Below are positions 20,713 to 30,134 of a stretch of DNA of 64,000 bases, one piece after another; within the stretch, counting starts at the first letter, position 1; every line of letters begins with the position of its first letter. Both the position numbers and the translations under genes were made by a program. The notes beneath the pieces were generated by a model, which was not told the DNA's origin, searched no databases, and saw only the letters and a list, made by a program, of their open reading frames with translations. The DNA lies in contig VMEE01000091.1 in assembly GCA_009910795.1 (NCBI GenBank), positions 1-64,000 of the forward strand, read 5' to 3'. The DNA comes from Dehalobacter sp. CP (GTDB lineage Bacteria; Bacillota_B; Desulfitobacteriia; Desulfitobacteriales; Syntrophobotulaceae).

Positions 20713-22491
20713 GTGCTTTTTTACATTTTAGCCAAAGACAATGGAGAATTCTGTTTTTCTCCGCTGCCTTCTGCGGGCCTAATCCTGGGAGGGTGGACGA
20801 GGTATTTGAGCCCGGGGTTACCGCTAGGAAAGCTGCTGGCCGTCACTGGAGGGCTGCCTGATAAAAAACCAACAACACAACCAGCCACGCAGCCATTTTC
20901 ACCAGCTCTGCCATCAGCACCAGTTATAGACGGGGACTTTGAAAACAGGCTTGCCCAAAAGCTAACAAATCGGATGAAAAAAGAAAATATGGGCGTTCAA
21001 GAAAAGGTTCGGTGGCAGGATATCAGCCGGGAGGCCTTGCCGGAGGCATTCAATATCGAAGTACTGCAGAATGAAACCATGTACCAAAAATTCCTGAGAA
21101 TAGCGGAGGGCAGGCAACTCGCCGAAAATGAGTTTCGGATTGTGGAGAAAAAGCTCGGCGTTAGTACGAAGGAACTTCTGGGCCTCATGCAAAAAGCTGT
21201 GCAGAGTGGAAATGCAGAGTGGCTACCGATTTTTGAACAGGTTCGATCCAGGTATTTCTGCCGGCGCTGCGGAAGCAGTCATTATGAAGAATGGCCATCA
21301 CTGTATGGCGATACATATACTTGCCTTGACTGTCGGGAAATTGGACCGCTCAATTCTCTGCAAATTCTTTTTAGGCTCCATTCCGTCGATGTTCCGGGTC
21401 AAACACAGGTGGATACGGATAAGTGTAAACCAGAACAAACTGTCCGGAGTTATAGCCTGGAATTTACTTTTGCGCAGGAAAAGGCAGCCGAAGAGCTTTG
21501 GCAGCAGGTGCACCGGCGAAAAGCACAAGAAACGCTGCTTTGGGCTGCCTGCGGTGCTGGAAAAACAGAGGTTTGTTTCCCTTTGATCGACAGTTTTTTG
21601 CGTCAGAAGAAAAAGGTTCTTTTTGCGGCACCCAGACAGGACGTTGTGCACGATGTTCAGCCTCGTTTGCAGAAAAATTTTCCGGAATACAATATCAAAA
21701 TTTTAAGCGGAGCGCTGCTGCAGGATATGGAGCCCTCAAAGCTAACCGTCGCAACAACGCATCAAGTTCTGAGATTTTATCGGGCTTTTCACCTGATTAT
21801 CCTTGATGAGACTGACGCCTATCCGTATGAAGGAAGCCGCGTCCTGGAATATGGGATCAGACAGGCTTTAAGACCAGATGGACAAATTATCTGTCTTACA
21901 GCGACACCGTCAGCAGAAATCCTGTTACGGGTTAAGAGCCAGAAATGTGCGATCGTCAGACTCCCTGTAAGACATCATGGCTTTCCTGTTCCGGTCCCCG
22001 AATGGCAAAAAAATAAACTGACCAGGGATCGTTCGCTGGTTGAATTGAAAAAAGTATTGCTGAAATTGATTGCGGACGGTCCGATTCTGGTCTTTGTCCC
22101 CACCGTTGCATTGGTTAAAGAATGGACGGGTGTGCTGAAAATGGCTTTTGGTGATCTGCGCGTGGAGGGAAGCTGGAGCTCGGATGCTGCGAGGAGAGAA
22201 AAGACCGTACTTTTCAGGCAGGGCGATATTAATATTTTTGTCTGTACATCCATTTTAGAAAGAGGCATAACCGTCAAAGGTGTACAGGTTGCAGTTTTAT
22301 TTGCGGATCATACGCTCTATGATGCGAGAGCTTTGGTCCAGATGGCCGGCAGAACAGGCCGGAGCGCAGAATGTCCGGTTGGAAGAGCCGTCTTTATTTA
22401 TGCCGAACAAACCCAGGCCATGATCCAGGCCAACCGCTGGATTCAGGACCAGAACAGGCTGGCTGAAGAATGGGGATGTTTGAATGGTTGA
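20713..22491 (+). CDS. comFA: Competence helicase ComFA
   Basis: A 592-residue DEAD-type ATPase that drives uptake of single-stranded DNA in natural transformation. A four-Cys zinc site (CRRCGSSHYEEW and CLDC) begins near residue 183, Walker A is CGAGKTEV near residue 280, Walker B is ILDETDAY, motif III is TATPS and motif VI is QMAGRTGRS. The N-terminal 180 residues are longer than in Bacillus ComFA and include a Thr/Pro/Gln-rich linker (near residues 55-75). GTG start after AAAGGATAAGG. comFC overlaps its 3' end by 8 bp. Whether the host is naturally competent is not known. Confidence 0.9.
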   Translation: MLFYILAKDNGEFCFSPLPSAGLILGGWTRYLSPGLPLGKLLAVTGGLPDKKPTTQPATQPFSPALPSAPVIDGDFENRLAQKLTNRMKKENMGVQEKVRWQDISREALPEAFNIEVLQNETMYQKFLRIAEGRQLAENEFRIVEKKLGVSTKELLGLMQKAVQSGNAEWLPIFEQVRSRYFCRRCGSSHYEEWPSLYGDTYTCLDCREIGPLNSLQILFRLHSVDVPGQTQVDTDKCKPEQTVRSYSLEFTFAQEKAAEELWQQVHRRKAQETLLWAACGAGKTEVCFPLIDSFLRQKKKVLFAAPRQDVVHDVQPRLQKNFPEYNIKILSGALLQDMEPSKLTVATTHQVLRFYRAFHLIILDETDAYPYEGSRVLEYGIRQALRPDGQIICLTATPSAEILLRVKSQKCAIVRLPVRHHGFPVPVPEWQKNKLTRDRSLVELKKVLLKLIADGPILVFVPTVALVKEWTGVLKMAFGDLRVEGSWSSDAARREKTVLFRQGDINIFVCTSILERGITVKGVQVAVLFADHTLYDARALVQMAGRTGRSAECPVGRAVFIYAEQTQAMIQANRWIQDQNRLAEEWGCLNG

Positions 22492-23206
22492 TTTATTCTT
22501 GAAACTTAAAGAAAACGCAGCGCTTTTGTGGTATGAGAAGACAACGTATTGTTTGCTTTGTGGCAATGTATCAGAAGAATCGGTCTGTCTGATTTGTCAG
22601 CAGGCATATTTCTTTCCGAATTTGCCTCGCTGTGGTTCCTGCGGCAAAATTCTTGCAGGGACCAAAACACGTTGCCGAAATTGTGAAACAGGAAAGGGGC
22701 CGGAAGGATTGGATAAGGTAACCTGTCTGGGTTATTACAAAGGTGCCTGGAAAGAATTGGTCCAGCAGATTAAATATAAGGGACAGCCATATTTGCTAGC
22801 GTCTCTGGCAGAAGTGATCATACCATGGGTTATCCGCTGCTTGCCTCCTCCTGACGCAGTAGTTCCGGTGCCGATGCATCCGGACAGGCTGGCCCAAAGA
22901 GGATTCAATCAAGCAGAAGTGCTGGCCTCAATCATCAGCAGGCAGCTGGCAATTCCTTATCAGAATCTGCTTGACCGAATGAAGGATACAATTCCTCAGA
23001 CTACCCTGGGACGCAGGCAAAGGCTGCGGAATCTCCGGGATGCCTTCTCTGTCAAACCTGGTTACAGTGATCTCAGGGAAATTGTCTGGCTGGTTGATGA
23101 TGTTGTGACGACAGGCTCGACGCTGGAAGAATGTGCCGGGGTACTGAAAAAGAATGGGGTAAAGAAAGTCTATGCTTTTTGTCTTGGCGCGGGTAAAGAA
23201 GAATGA
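22484..23206 (+). CDS. comFC: ComF-family phosphoribosyltransferase-like protein
   Basis: A 240-residue protein with an N-terminal double zinc-knuckle (CLLCGNVSEESVCLICQ, CGSCGKI, CRNC) and a C-terminal PRTase-like domain with the PRPP-loop VWLVDDVVTTGSTLEEC. ComFC assists ComFA in DNA uptake, and related proteins affect repair (family knowledge). It overlaps comFA by 8 bp, so the two are translationally coupled. Length is usual. No terminator was found directly after it; a 426-bp gap follows. Confidence 0.92.
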   Translation: MVDLFLKLKENAALLWYEKTTYCLLCGNVSEESVCLICQQAYFFPNLPRCGSCGKILAGTKTRCRNCETGKGPEGLDKVTCLGYYKGAWKELVQQIKYKGQPYLLASLAEVIIPWVIRCLPPPDAVVPVPMHPDRLAQRGFNQAEVLASIISRQLAIPYQNLLDRMKDTIPQTTLGRRQRLRNLRDAFSVKPGYSDLREIVWLVDDVVTTGSTLEECAGVLKKNGVKKVYAFCLGAGKEE

Positions 23207-23299
23207 GACAATTTGCCGCAGAAGAATCATTTTTGCAGAAAATTGCAGAATGAAGACAAAAATAGGACCTTCGTACTAATCGATGGACTGCTCACAATT

Positions 23300-23374
23300 T
23301 TATCCACCAATAAAAATGAAAATATACGCCAAAAAGTAAAGTTATCAACATTATCCACAATCTGTTGTGTATAA
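23300..23374. promoter_or_regulatory. Cluster of four DnaA-box-like 9-mers
   Basis: TTATCCACC at 23300-23308, TTATCAACA at 23342-23350, TTATCCACA at 23351-23359 (perfect, directly abutting) and, on the minus strand, TTATACACA at 23366-23374 (perfect to TTATNCACA). No dnaA or dnaN gene is in the window, so this is not the usual origin locus. It could be a DnaA-binding regulatory or titration site. Confidence 0.6.
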
Positions 23375-23402
23375 CTTCAACAAACCGAAACGCTAGTATC
23401 AT

Positions 23403-23502
23403 GTTAACCCTAAATCTCATATATCCTGACAGCAGATTTTTCGCAATACTGCGTTGTCTTGCAGAAAATCTGCTCGCCATCAAATAAAATTTTAAGGTTA
23501 AC
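23403..23502. repeat. Nested inverted repeats in intergenic gap
   Basis: An outer 7-bp pair GTTAACC/GGTTAAC (23403-23409 and 23496-23502) encloses a perfect 10-bp pair AGCAGATTTT/AAAATCTGCT (23431-23440 and 23465-23474). Together they could form a 100-bp branched hairpin or cruciform next to the DnaA-box cluster. Confidence 0.5.
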
Positions 23503-23571
23503 AAGATACTGCTTCTCAGGATGTTTTCAGTTCGTTGAGGTAATAATATCACTAAACAAAGATAAAATATG

Positions 23572-23598
23572 GCAGGAATTTAATAAGAAAAGATGAAT
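23572..23598 (+). promoter_or_regulatory. Sigma-H-type promoter of hpf
   Basis: GCAGGAATT, 11 bp, then GATGAAT: a full match to the Bacillus sigma-H consensus (RNAGGAWWW, 11-12 bp, RNNGAAT). It ends 35 bp before the hpf start. In Bacillus subtilis hpf (yvyD) is known to be under sigma-H as well as sigma-B, which supports the call. Confidence 0.6.
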
Positions 23599-23632
23599 TA
23601 TAATACTATATCAGGCGAAAGGGGTTGAGACT

Positions 23633-24163
23633 ATGAATATCAATGTTCGAGGCAAACAAATGAAAATGACGGACGCGTTAAAGGATTATGTAGAAAAAAG
23701 AGTCCGTAAGCTGGAGAAGTACTCCGATGATTTTCTCGATATTCAAGTCATGCTGTCCGTAGAAAAAGAACGGCAGAGAGTTGAAGTTACTGCCCCGCTA
23801 AACGGATTTCTTCTCAGAGGTGAGGAAGAAACAGATGATATGTATTCCTCCATCGACCTGGTAGTGGATAAGCTGGAACGCCAAATGGAAAAATACCGCA
23901 AGCGTATTGGGAAAAAGAGAATAAAATCCACGAAGGAGGAGCCGAGCTATATTCTCGAGGATGATGAAGAAATCTTTGACAATAACAGCATCGTTAAAAC
24001 AAAAAAGTTTTCAGCTAAGCTTATGTCGGTTGACGAGGCAGCGATGCAGATGGACCTGATCGGGCATAATTTTTTTGTATTTGCCAATGCAGATACGGGG
24101 CAGATAAATGTTGTTTACCGGCGTAAACACGGCGGCTACGGCCTACTAGAGCCAGAATACTAA
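23633..24163 (+). CDS. hpf: Ribosome hibernation promoting factor (long form)
   Basis: A 176-residue stationary-phase factor that binds 70S ribosomes and pairs them into inactive 100S dimers. The N-terminal ribosome-binding domain (MNINVRGKQMKMTDALKDYVEKRVRKLEKY) and the C-terminal dimerisation domain (VKTKKFSAKLMSVDEAAMQMDLIGHNFFVFANADTGQINVVYRRKHGGYGLLEPE) are joined by an acidic linker. This is the long form that dimerises by itself. AAAGGGG lies about 11 bases before the ATG. It is monocistronic, with its own promoter and terminator. Confidence 0.96.
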   Translation: MNINVRGKQMKMTDALKDYVEKRVRKLEKYSDDFLDIQVMLSVEKERQRVEVTAPLNGFLLRGEEETDDMYSSIDLVVDKLERQMEKYRKRIGKKRIKSTKEEPSYILEDDEEIFDNNSIVKTKKFSAKLMSVDEAAMQMDLIGHNFFVFANADTGQINVVYRRKHGGYGLLEPEY

Positions 24164-24212
24164 AACGGCTGAACGACTCAGGTTTATTAATCGCATATCC
24201 TGAGCAAAAAAG

Positions 24213-24239
24213 TGTCCCGCCTAAGCGGGACATCTTTTT
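24213..24239 (+). terminator. Terminator after hpf
   Basis: 8-bp GC-rich stem TGTCCCGC/GCGGGACA with a CTAA loop, followed by TCTTTTT. Confidence 0.85.
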
Positions 24240-24246
24240 GCTTAGA

Positions 24247-24275
24247 TTGAACCTTCAGTAAGACAGTGATAAAAT
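24247..24275 (+). promoter_or_regulatory. Sigma-A promoter of secA
   Basis: TTGAAC, 17-bp spacer, TAAAAT, about 43 bp before the secA start. Confidence 0.55.
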
Positions 24276-24317
24276 AATCATATTAAGCACACCGCGTAAG
24301 GTGAAAGGTGGACCAAA

Positions 24318-26828
24318 ATGGGTTTTTTAAAGGATTTGATTGATGACAACGCCAGGGATATAAAAAAGTACCAAAAGAAAGTTGAAAAAATTAATCAGTT
24401 GGAACCTTCCATACAGGTACTCTCTGATGACGAACTCAGAGCAAAGACAGTGGAATTCAAAGAAAGACTGGAACAGGGTGAGACGCTGGATGATCTTTTG
24501 CCGGAAGCCTTTGCTGTCGTCAGGGAGGCTTCGAAAAGAGTTCTCGGACAGCGGCACTATGATGTTCAGCTTATAGGCGGAATGGTCCTTCACGATGGAA
24601 GGATCGCCGAAATGAAGACCGGGGAAGGCAAAACGCTGGTTGCAACCTTGCCTACGTATTTAAATGCCTTAACCGGCTTGGGCGTCCATGTTGTGACGGT
24701 TAACGATTATCTTGCTACCCGTGACGCCAACTGGATGGGCCAGGTGTATGACTTTCTTGGTTTGTCCGTCGGGCTGATTGTTCATGGTCTGACACACGAA
24801 CAGCGGCGGACAAGCTATAACGCCGACATTACGTACGGCACGAACAATGAATTCGGATTTGACTATCTGAGAGACAATATGTCCGTCAATCCTGCCGCTG
24901 TCGTCCAGCGGGAGCTCCATTATGCCATCGTGGACGAAGTAGACTCGATTCTGATCGATGAAGCGAGGACGCCATTAATCATTTCCGGAGAAGCTGATAA
25001 GCCCACTGAACTGTACTTCCGGGTTGCGAAGGTTGTCCCCCGCCTTAAGCCGGAGGAAGACTATCATGTCAATGAAAAGGACAGAGTTGTAACGCTGACG
25101 GAGAATGGGGTATCTAGGGTTGAAACAATGCTCGGGGTGGATAACTTATACGATGACCTACACAATGAAGTTGCGCATCACGTCAATCAGGCTTTGAAAG
25201 CGCATACCCTGTTCAAGCTTGACCGTGACTATGTGGTGAAAGACGGTCAGGTCATTATTGTCGATGAATTTACGGGCCGCTTAATGTTTGGGCGCAGGTA
25301 CAGCGAGGGACTCCACCAGGCGATTGAAGCCAAGGAAAATGTCAAGATTGAGCGGGAATCTCAGACGCTGGCAACCATTACGTTTCAAAACTTTTTTCGG
25401 ATGTTTAAGAAACTTGGTGGCATGACCGGTACCGCGAAGACGGAAGAGCAGGAATTTATTAATATTTACAGGTTGGACGTCGTAGAAGTCCCCACGAATC
25501 TTCCGATGGTCAGACAGGATCTGCCTGATGTTATCTATAGGACGGAAGAAGGCAAGTTTAACGCCGTAGTCAACGACATTTCGGAAAAGAATGCCAAAGG
25601 CCAGCCAGTACTTGTCGGAACGATTTCGATTGAAAAATCCGAGAAGCTCAGCGACATGCTGAAAAAGAAAGGTGTTCCGCATCAGGTGCTGAACGCTAAG
25701 TTTCATGAACTTGAAGCCCAGATCGTTGCCAAGGCGGGGGAACAGGGTATGGTAACCATTGCAACCAATATGGCAGGCAGAGGAACAGATATTGTTCTTG
25801 GGGAAGGCGTAAAGGAACTTGGCGGACTGCATATCATTGGCACGGAAAGACATGAATCCCGCCGGATTGACAATCAGCTGAGAGGACGTTCCGGCCGTCA
25901 AGGTGACCCGGGGTCTTCCCAGTTCTATATTTCGCTTGACGATGATTTGATGCGGCTCTTCGGCGGTGACAATATTGCCGGGCTAATGGACAAACTGGGT
26001 ATGGACGACAGTGTTCCTGTCGAATCCAAAATTGTCAGCCGCAGTATTGAAACAGCCCAGAAGAGAGTCGAGGGCAGAAACTTTGACATCCGCAAACACG
26101 TGCTGAATTATGACGATGTTATGAACAAGCAGCGTGAGATTATTTACTCGCAGCGCAGATCCGTTCTGACAGGAGAAAACCTGAAAGAACAGGTAATGGA
26201 TATGATCGAAAAAGTCATTGCCGACACCACAGCGCGTTACAGCGGAAATAGCCCGTATCCGGAAGAATGGGATCTGGTCAGTTTTCTGGACTATGTCGAC
26301 AATGTCATTCTTCCTGATCATGACTTTACCCCCGAACAGATTAGCAATTTAGCCAAAGAAGAAGTTGAAGAACTATTGACCGACAGGGTGCATGAACTGT
26401 ACGAGATCAGGGAATCCCAGTTCGGTTCGGACCTGATGCGCCAAATTGAAAGAGCAGTGGCTCTGCAGGTTGTAGATACCCGCTGGAAGGAACATCTTGA
26501 CGCGATGGACAGCCTCCGGGAAGGGATTGGCTTAAGAGCTTACGGACAGCGCGATCCGCTCCTTGAATACAAGAATGAAGCCTTTGATATGTTCCAGGGT
26601 ATGGTAGAATCCATCCAGGAGGACGTTTCGACTTATATCTTAAGAGTAACACCTCGGATTACGACGCAACTTCCGGAACAGGCGCAAAAAGTCTCCGAGA
26701 ACCGTTATGAGGAAGAACAGGAGCAGGTCAAGAAGCCCCGCAAAATTGGGGAACATATTGGCCGCAATGATCCCTGCCCGTGCGGAAGTGGGAAGAAATA
26801 TAAGAAATGTTGCGGAATCAACAGCTAA
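24318..26828 (+). CDS. secA: Preprotein translocase ATPase SecA
   Basis: An 836-residue motor that pushes unfolded preproteins through SecYEG. Walker A MKTGEGKT near residue 100, the DEAD region [21 protein letters not shown], nucleotide-binding domain 2 with [11 protein letters not shown] and [29 protein letters not shown], and the C-terminal zinc-binding tail [14 protein letters not shown] are all present. Length is that of Firmicute SecA1. AAAGGTGG precedes the ATG. prfB follows 69 bp later with its own promoter; secA-prfB order is conserved in Firmicutes. Confidence 0.98.
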   Translation: MGFLKDLIDDNARDIKKYQKKVEKINQLEPSIQVLSDDELRAKTVEFKERLEQGETLDDLLPEAFAVVREASKRVLGQRHYDVQLIGGMVLHDGRIAEMKTGEGKTLVATLPTYLNALTGLGVHVVTVNDYLATRDANWMGQVYDFLGLSVGLIVHGLTHEQRRTSYNADITYGTNNEFGFDYLRDNMSVNPAAVVQRELHYAIVDEVDSILIDEARTPLIISGEADKPTELYFRVAKVVPRLKPEEDYHVNEKDRVVTLTENGVSRVETMLGVDNLYDDLHNEVAHHVNQALKAHTLFKLDRDYVVKDGQVIIVDEFTGRLMFGRRYSEGLHQAIEAKENVKIERESQTLATITFQNFFRMFKKLGGMTGTAKTEEQEFINIYRLDVVEVPTNLPMVRQDLPDVIYRTEEGKFNAVVNDISEKNAKGQPVLVGTISIEKSEKLSDMLKKKGVPHQVLNAKFHELEAQIVAKAGEQGMVTIATNMAGRGTDIVLGEGVKELGGLHIIGTERHESRRIDNQLRGRSGRQGDPGSSQFYISLDDDLMRLFGGDNIAGLMDKLGMDDSVPVESKIVSRSIETAQKRVEGRNFDIRKHVLNYDDVMNKQREIIYSQRRSVLTGENLKEQVMDMIEKVIADTTARYSGNSPYPEEWDLVSFLDYVDNVILPDHDFTPEQISNLAKEEVEELLTDRVHELYEIRESQFGSDLMRQIERAVALQVVDTRWKEHLDAMDSLREGIGLRAYGQRDPLLEYKNEAFDMFQGMVESIQEDVSTYILRVTPRITTQLPEQAQKVSENRYEEEQEQVKKPRKIGEHIGRNDPCPCGSGKKYKKCCGINS

Positions 26829-26836
26829 ATAAAATG

Positions 26837-26865
26837 TTGACAAAACAGATTTGTTTTACTTTAAT
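26837..26865 (+). promoter_or_regulatory. Sigma-A promoter of prfB
   Basis: TTGACA (perfect), 17-bp spacer, TTTAAT, 33 bp before the prfB start. It allows prfB to be expressed independently of secA. Confidence 0.6.
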
Positions 26866-26897
26866 AACAGTGGAAAAAATAATCTAGGGGTGGAAAA

Positions 26898-28005
26898 ATG
26901 CTTGCCGATTGGAAAAAAGAAATTGAGAATCTAAAAATGCGTTTAGCAGATTTGAGGGTTTCCCTTTGACGTTGCTGGCCGTCAGATAAAGATTGCCAAG
27001 CTTGAGGACGAACTCAACAAACCCGGTTTCTGGGATGATCCTTCTTCAGCGCAAAAAGTCATGCAGGAATTGACCCGTGAGAAGGATAAGGTGACGGTCC
27101 ATCAACAGCTCCAGGATCAGATCGAGGACATCGCTGCACTTTGGGAGCTGGCTGTGGAGGAAGACGATATTTCTTTGGAATCGGAAATTGAAAACACCAT
27201 TGTTAAATTGAAAAACCAGTTTGCTGATTTGGAACTAGAGATTTTGCTCAGCGGACCTTATGACCGTAATAATGCGATCATTACCCTGCACTCCGGCGCA
27301 GGTGGGACAGAATCCCAAGATTGGGTGCAGATGCTGTACAGGATGTATGTTCGCTGGGGTGAACGCCGGGGATTTAAAGTCGAGACACTCGATCTTCTCC
27401 CGGGAGAAGAAGCAGGTATTAAAAGTGCGACATTTTCATTGGCTGGGGAGAATGCTTACGGCTACGCCAAGTGTGAGAAAGGGGTACACCGTCTGGTGCG
27501 TATCTCTCCTTTTGATGCCTCCGGACGGCGGCATACTTCCTTTGCCTCCGTCGATGTGATTCCTGAAGTCACTGATGATGCAGAGATAACCATTGATGCG
27601 GAAGATTTAAAGGTTGACACGTACCGTTCAGGCGGAGCCGGCGGACAGCATGTCAATAAGACGGATTCTGCTGTACGGATCACACACCTGCCTACCGGAA
27701 TTATTGTTCAATGTCAGAGCGAGCGCTCTCAGATTCAGAACAGGGCTTATTGTATGCGGGTTCTTCAGGCTAAACTCTTGGAATTAAAGAGAAAACAACA
27801 GGAAGAGGAAATATCTGAGGTCCGTGGGGAGCAAAATGATATTGCCTGGGGGAGCCAGATTCGGTCTTATGTCTTTCATCCATACAGCATGGTCAAAGAC
27901 CATCGGACCAGCTATGAAACTGGGAATGTCAATGCGGTGATGGACGGGGAAATTGATCCATTCATTTCGACGTATCTTCAGCATATCGTCGGACAGAATA
28001 AATAA
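26898..28005 (+). CDS. prfB: Peptide chain release factor 2 (programmed +1 frameshift)
   Basis: RF2 recognises UGA and UAA. The gene is in two frames: codons 1-23 (26898-26966) end CTT TGA C, and after slipping by one base the second frame runs from GAC at 26968 to 28005, giving about 368 residues, the usual RF2 length. The Shine-Dalgarno-like AGGG six bases upstream of the slip site (26955-26958) matches the known autoregulatory layout. The second-frame ORF alone, starting at 27061, is not the true start. The GGQ motif (SGGAGGQHVNKTDSAV, near residue 248) and the RF2-specific SPF tripeptide are present. Confidence 0.96.
26955..26970 (+). promoter_or_regulatory. RF2 programmed frameshift site
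   Basis: AGG GTT TCC CTT TGA C. In-frame UGA followed by C is a weak stop, CUU is the slippery codon and AGGG provides the internal Shine-Dalgarno contact. Low RF2 favours slippage and so raises RF2. Confidence 0.92.
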
Positions 28006-28038
28006 TTCGGAACAAAATAAAGGAGGAACCCTTATACC

Positions 28039-28851
28039 ATGTCAGATTTAAAAGAAATCGCCTGCAGGATACGTCAGGACATCATCGAAATGCTGCTAAA
28101 AGCTAAATCAGGTCATCCTGGCGGCAGCCTTTCGGCCGCAGATATCCTTGCTGTCTTATATTTCCGAATCATGAATATTGATTCGGCCAATCCTGGATGG
28201 TCCGAGCGGGATCGCTTCGTGCTCAGTAAAGGGCATGCTGCCCCGGTACTTTATGCAGCCTTGGCGGAGAAAGGATATTTTTCGCGCGAAGAACTGCAGC
28301 ATCTTCGGCAGACCGGGCACTTTCTTCAGGGGCACCCTGATATGAAAAAGGTCCCGGGAGTCGATATGTCCACCGGTTCTTTGGGACAGGGCATTTCAGC
28401 GGCAGTCGGTATGGCTCTAGCTGGCAAAATGGATCAAAAAACCTACAAAGTATATTGCCTCGTAGGTGATGGTGAAATGAATGAGGGTCTGGTTTGGGAA
28501 GCGGCGATGGCAGCAGCCCATTATAAGCTCGATAATCTGATTGGCATCCTGGACTTTAACGGTCTTCAAATTGACGGGGAGACGGAAAAAGTCATGAATT
28601 CTTCTCCGCTCTCTGACAAATGGGGAGCCTTTGGATGGAATGTCCTGGAGGTTGACGGCCACGACATTTCAGCATTGACGGATACCCTGGAAGCAGCGAA
28701 GCAGGTCCAGGGCAAACCGACGATGATTATCGCCAAAACCATTAAAGGAAAAGGGGTATCTTTTATGGAAAACCAGGCAGGGTGGCATGGAAATGCACCC
28801 AGCCCTGAACAAGCGGAAGCTGCCCTGGCTGAACTGAGAGGTGAAAACTAA
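28039..28851 (+). CDS. Transketolase, N-terminal subunit
   Basis: A 270-residue protein equal to the thiamine-diphosphate-binding first half of transketolase. It carries the KSGHPGGSLSAADILAVLY start, GHAAPVLYAAL, the ThDP motif GDGEMNEGLVWEAAMAAAHYKLDN and KTIKGKGVSFMENQAGWHG. The partner domain is encoded by the next gene, overlapping by one base (TAATG). Such split transketolases are common in Clostridia and archaea and act as a complex in the pentose phosphate pathway. AAAGGAGGAA precedes the ATG. Confidence 0.95.
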   Translation: MSDLKEIACRIRQDIIEMLLKAKSGHPGGSLSAADILAVLYFRIMNIDSANPGWSERDRFVLSKGHAAPVLYAALAEKGYFSREELQHLRQTGHFLQGHPDMKKVPGVDMSTGSLGQGISAAVGMALAGKMDQKTYKVYCLVGDGEMNEGLVWEAAMAAAHYKLDNLIGILDFNGLQIDGETEKVMNSSPLSDKWGAFGWNVLEVDGHDISALTDTLEAAKQVQGKPTMIIAKTIKGKGVSFMENQAGWHGNAPSPEQAEAALAELRGEN

Positions 28852-29816
28852 TGGCTGAGATGTTTGATCTGATTAAAGCGGAAAAAATAGCGACGAGAGA
28901 TGCCTATGGCAAAACACTTGTGCAGCTTGGCGGAGAAAACAAGGATATTGTGGTTCTGGATGCCGACTTGTCCAAGTCAACCAAAACAGCCGATTTTGCC
29001 AAGGTATTTCCGAAACGTTTCATCAATATAGGCATTGCCGAACAAAATTTAATGGGAGTCTCGGCCGGGCTGGCAGCAGCGGGTAAAATTCCTTTTGCGA
29101 GTACCTTTGCAATCTTTGCGACAGGAAGGGCCTTCGAACAGATCAGAAATTCTATCGCTTATCCGAAACTCAATGTGAAGATTGCGGCTACTCATGCGGG
29201 GATCAGTGTAGGTGAAGACGGTGCCTCCCACCAGGCTGTGGAAGATGTGGCGCTGATGCGTTCGGTGCCGAATATGACAGTACTGGTTCCTGCTGATGCG
29301 GAGGAAACAAGTCAGGTCATCAAAGCTGCTGCAGCATACCAGGGACCTGTCTATATCCGGCTCGGAAGACTGGCGCTGCCCGTGCTCTTTGATTCATCTT
29401 CCTATCAGTTCGAGATTGGCAAGGCCAATGTCCTGAAAGACGGCAAAGATGCTGTCATTATCGCAAACGGGCTCATGGTAGCGGAAGCGCTGAAGGCTGT
29501 GAGTGAACTCAGCGGGCAGGGCTACGACGTCGCGGTTGTCAATTGTGCCTCTGTTAAACCACTGGACAAACAGACCATTATTCAGATCGCGCAACAAACA
29601 GGAGCAGTTGTCACTGCGGAGGAACACAGTATTATCGGCGGACTCGGAAGTGCAGTGGCAGAAGTATTAAGCGAAAATTGTCCTGTCCCGCTCTGCCGGG
29701 TTGGGGTCAATGATGTTTTCGGAGAGTCCGGACGCCCGGATGAACTGCTGGTGAAGTATCATCTTACAGCGAAAGACATTGTTGAAGCTGTAAGACGAGT
29801 GATTGCCAAAAAATAA
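28851..29816 (+). CDS. Transketolase, C-terminal subunit
   Basis: A 321-residue protein with the pyrimidine-binding and C-terminal domains of transketolase. It has DLSKSTKTADFAKVFPKRFINIGIAEQNLMGVSAGLA, with the catalytic Glu in IAEQN, and the C-terminal EEHSIIGGLGSAVAEVL. It pairs with the preceding N-terminal half; the start overlaps the stop of that gene. DXP synthase was considered because of shared folds, but size and the separate N-half argue for transketolase. A hairpin terminator follows. Confidence 0.95.
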   Translation: MAEMFDLIKAEKIATRDAYGKTLVQLGGENKDIVVLDADLSKSTKTADFAKVFPKRFINIGIAEQNLMGVSAGLAAAGKIPFASTFAIFATGRAFEQIRNSIAYPKLNVKIAATHAGISVGEDGASHQAVEDVALMRSVPNMTVLVPADAEETSQVIKAAAAYQGPVYIRLGRLALPVLFDSSSYQFEIGKANVLKDGKDAVIIANGLMVAEALKAVSELSGQGYDVAVVNCASVKPLDKQTIIQIAQQTGAVVTAEEHSIIGGLGSAVAEVLSENCPVPLCRVGVNDVFGESGRPDELLVKYHLTAKDIVEAVRRVIAKK

Positions 29817-29833
29817 AGAGCTGCAGGACAAAT

Positions 29834-29873
29834 AAAAGCAGGATATTCCCCAAAAGGGTATTCTGCTTTTTAC
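29834..29873 (+). terminator. Terminator after transketolase
   Basis: Imperfect hairpin with arms AAAAGCAGGATATTCCC and GGGTATTCTGCTTTT, followed by TACTTTT. Confidence 0.65.
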
Positions 29874-30134
29874 TTTTGCTCAATTTGTTCTTTTAATTGC
29901 CGATGAAAATAGTAAGAAGATTTGGATCAGAAAATAGCCTAAAGAAATCAAATATATTTCTGTTGTTATTTGTCAATATATTTATTTTTTACACTATCGT
30001 TTAATAATTGTGGAATGCATTCCTGAGTTTTTGCCATTTTTCAGGAAATGTTTAATTTTTTAGCTGTCTTAGACAGGAAAATAACACAAAATGTCGAAGA
30101 GATAGATGTTAATAGGTCTTCCGGAGGACAATGA
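29874..30134. other. Gap before ftsE
   Basis: AT-rich 261 bp between the transketolase terminator and ftsE (317 bp gene to gene). It probably holds the ftsE promoter, but no clear -35/-10 pair stands out. No coding potential seen. Confidence 0.4.

Larger units (their letters stand above)
23207..23632. other. 426-bp gap before hpf with DnaA boxes and repeats
   Basis: No gene. It holds a cluster of DnaA-box sequences (23300-23374), two nested inverted repeats (23403-23502) and a sigma-H-like promoter (23572-23598). Confidence 0.6.

Noticed and set aside
23207..23632. Replication origin (oriC)
   Set aside because: DnaA boxes are clustered, but no dnaA, dnaN, rpmH or gyrase gene is near and no clear unwinding repeat set was found; treated as a DnaA-binding cluster only.
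25281..25901. 206-codon minus-strand frame inside secA
   Set aside because: Fully contained in secA on the other strand; no ribosome binding site or recognisable domain.
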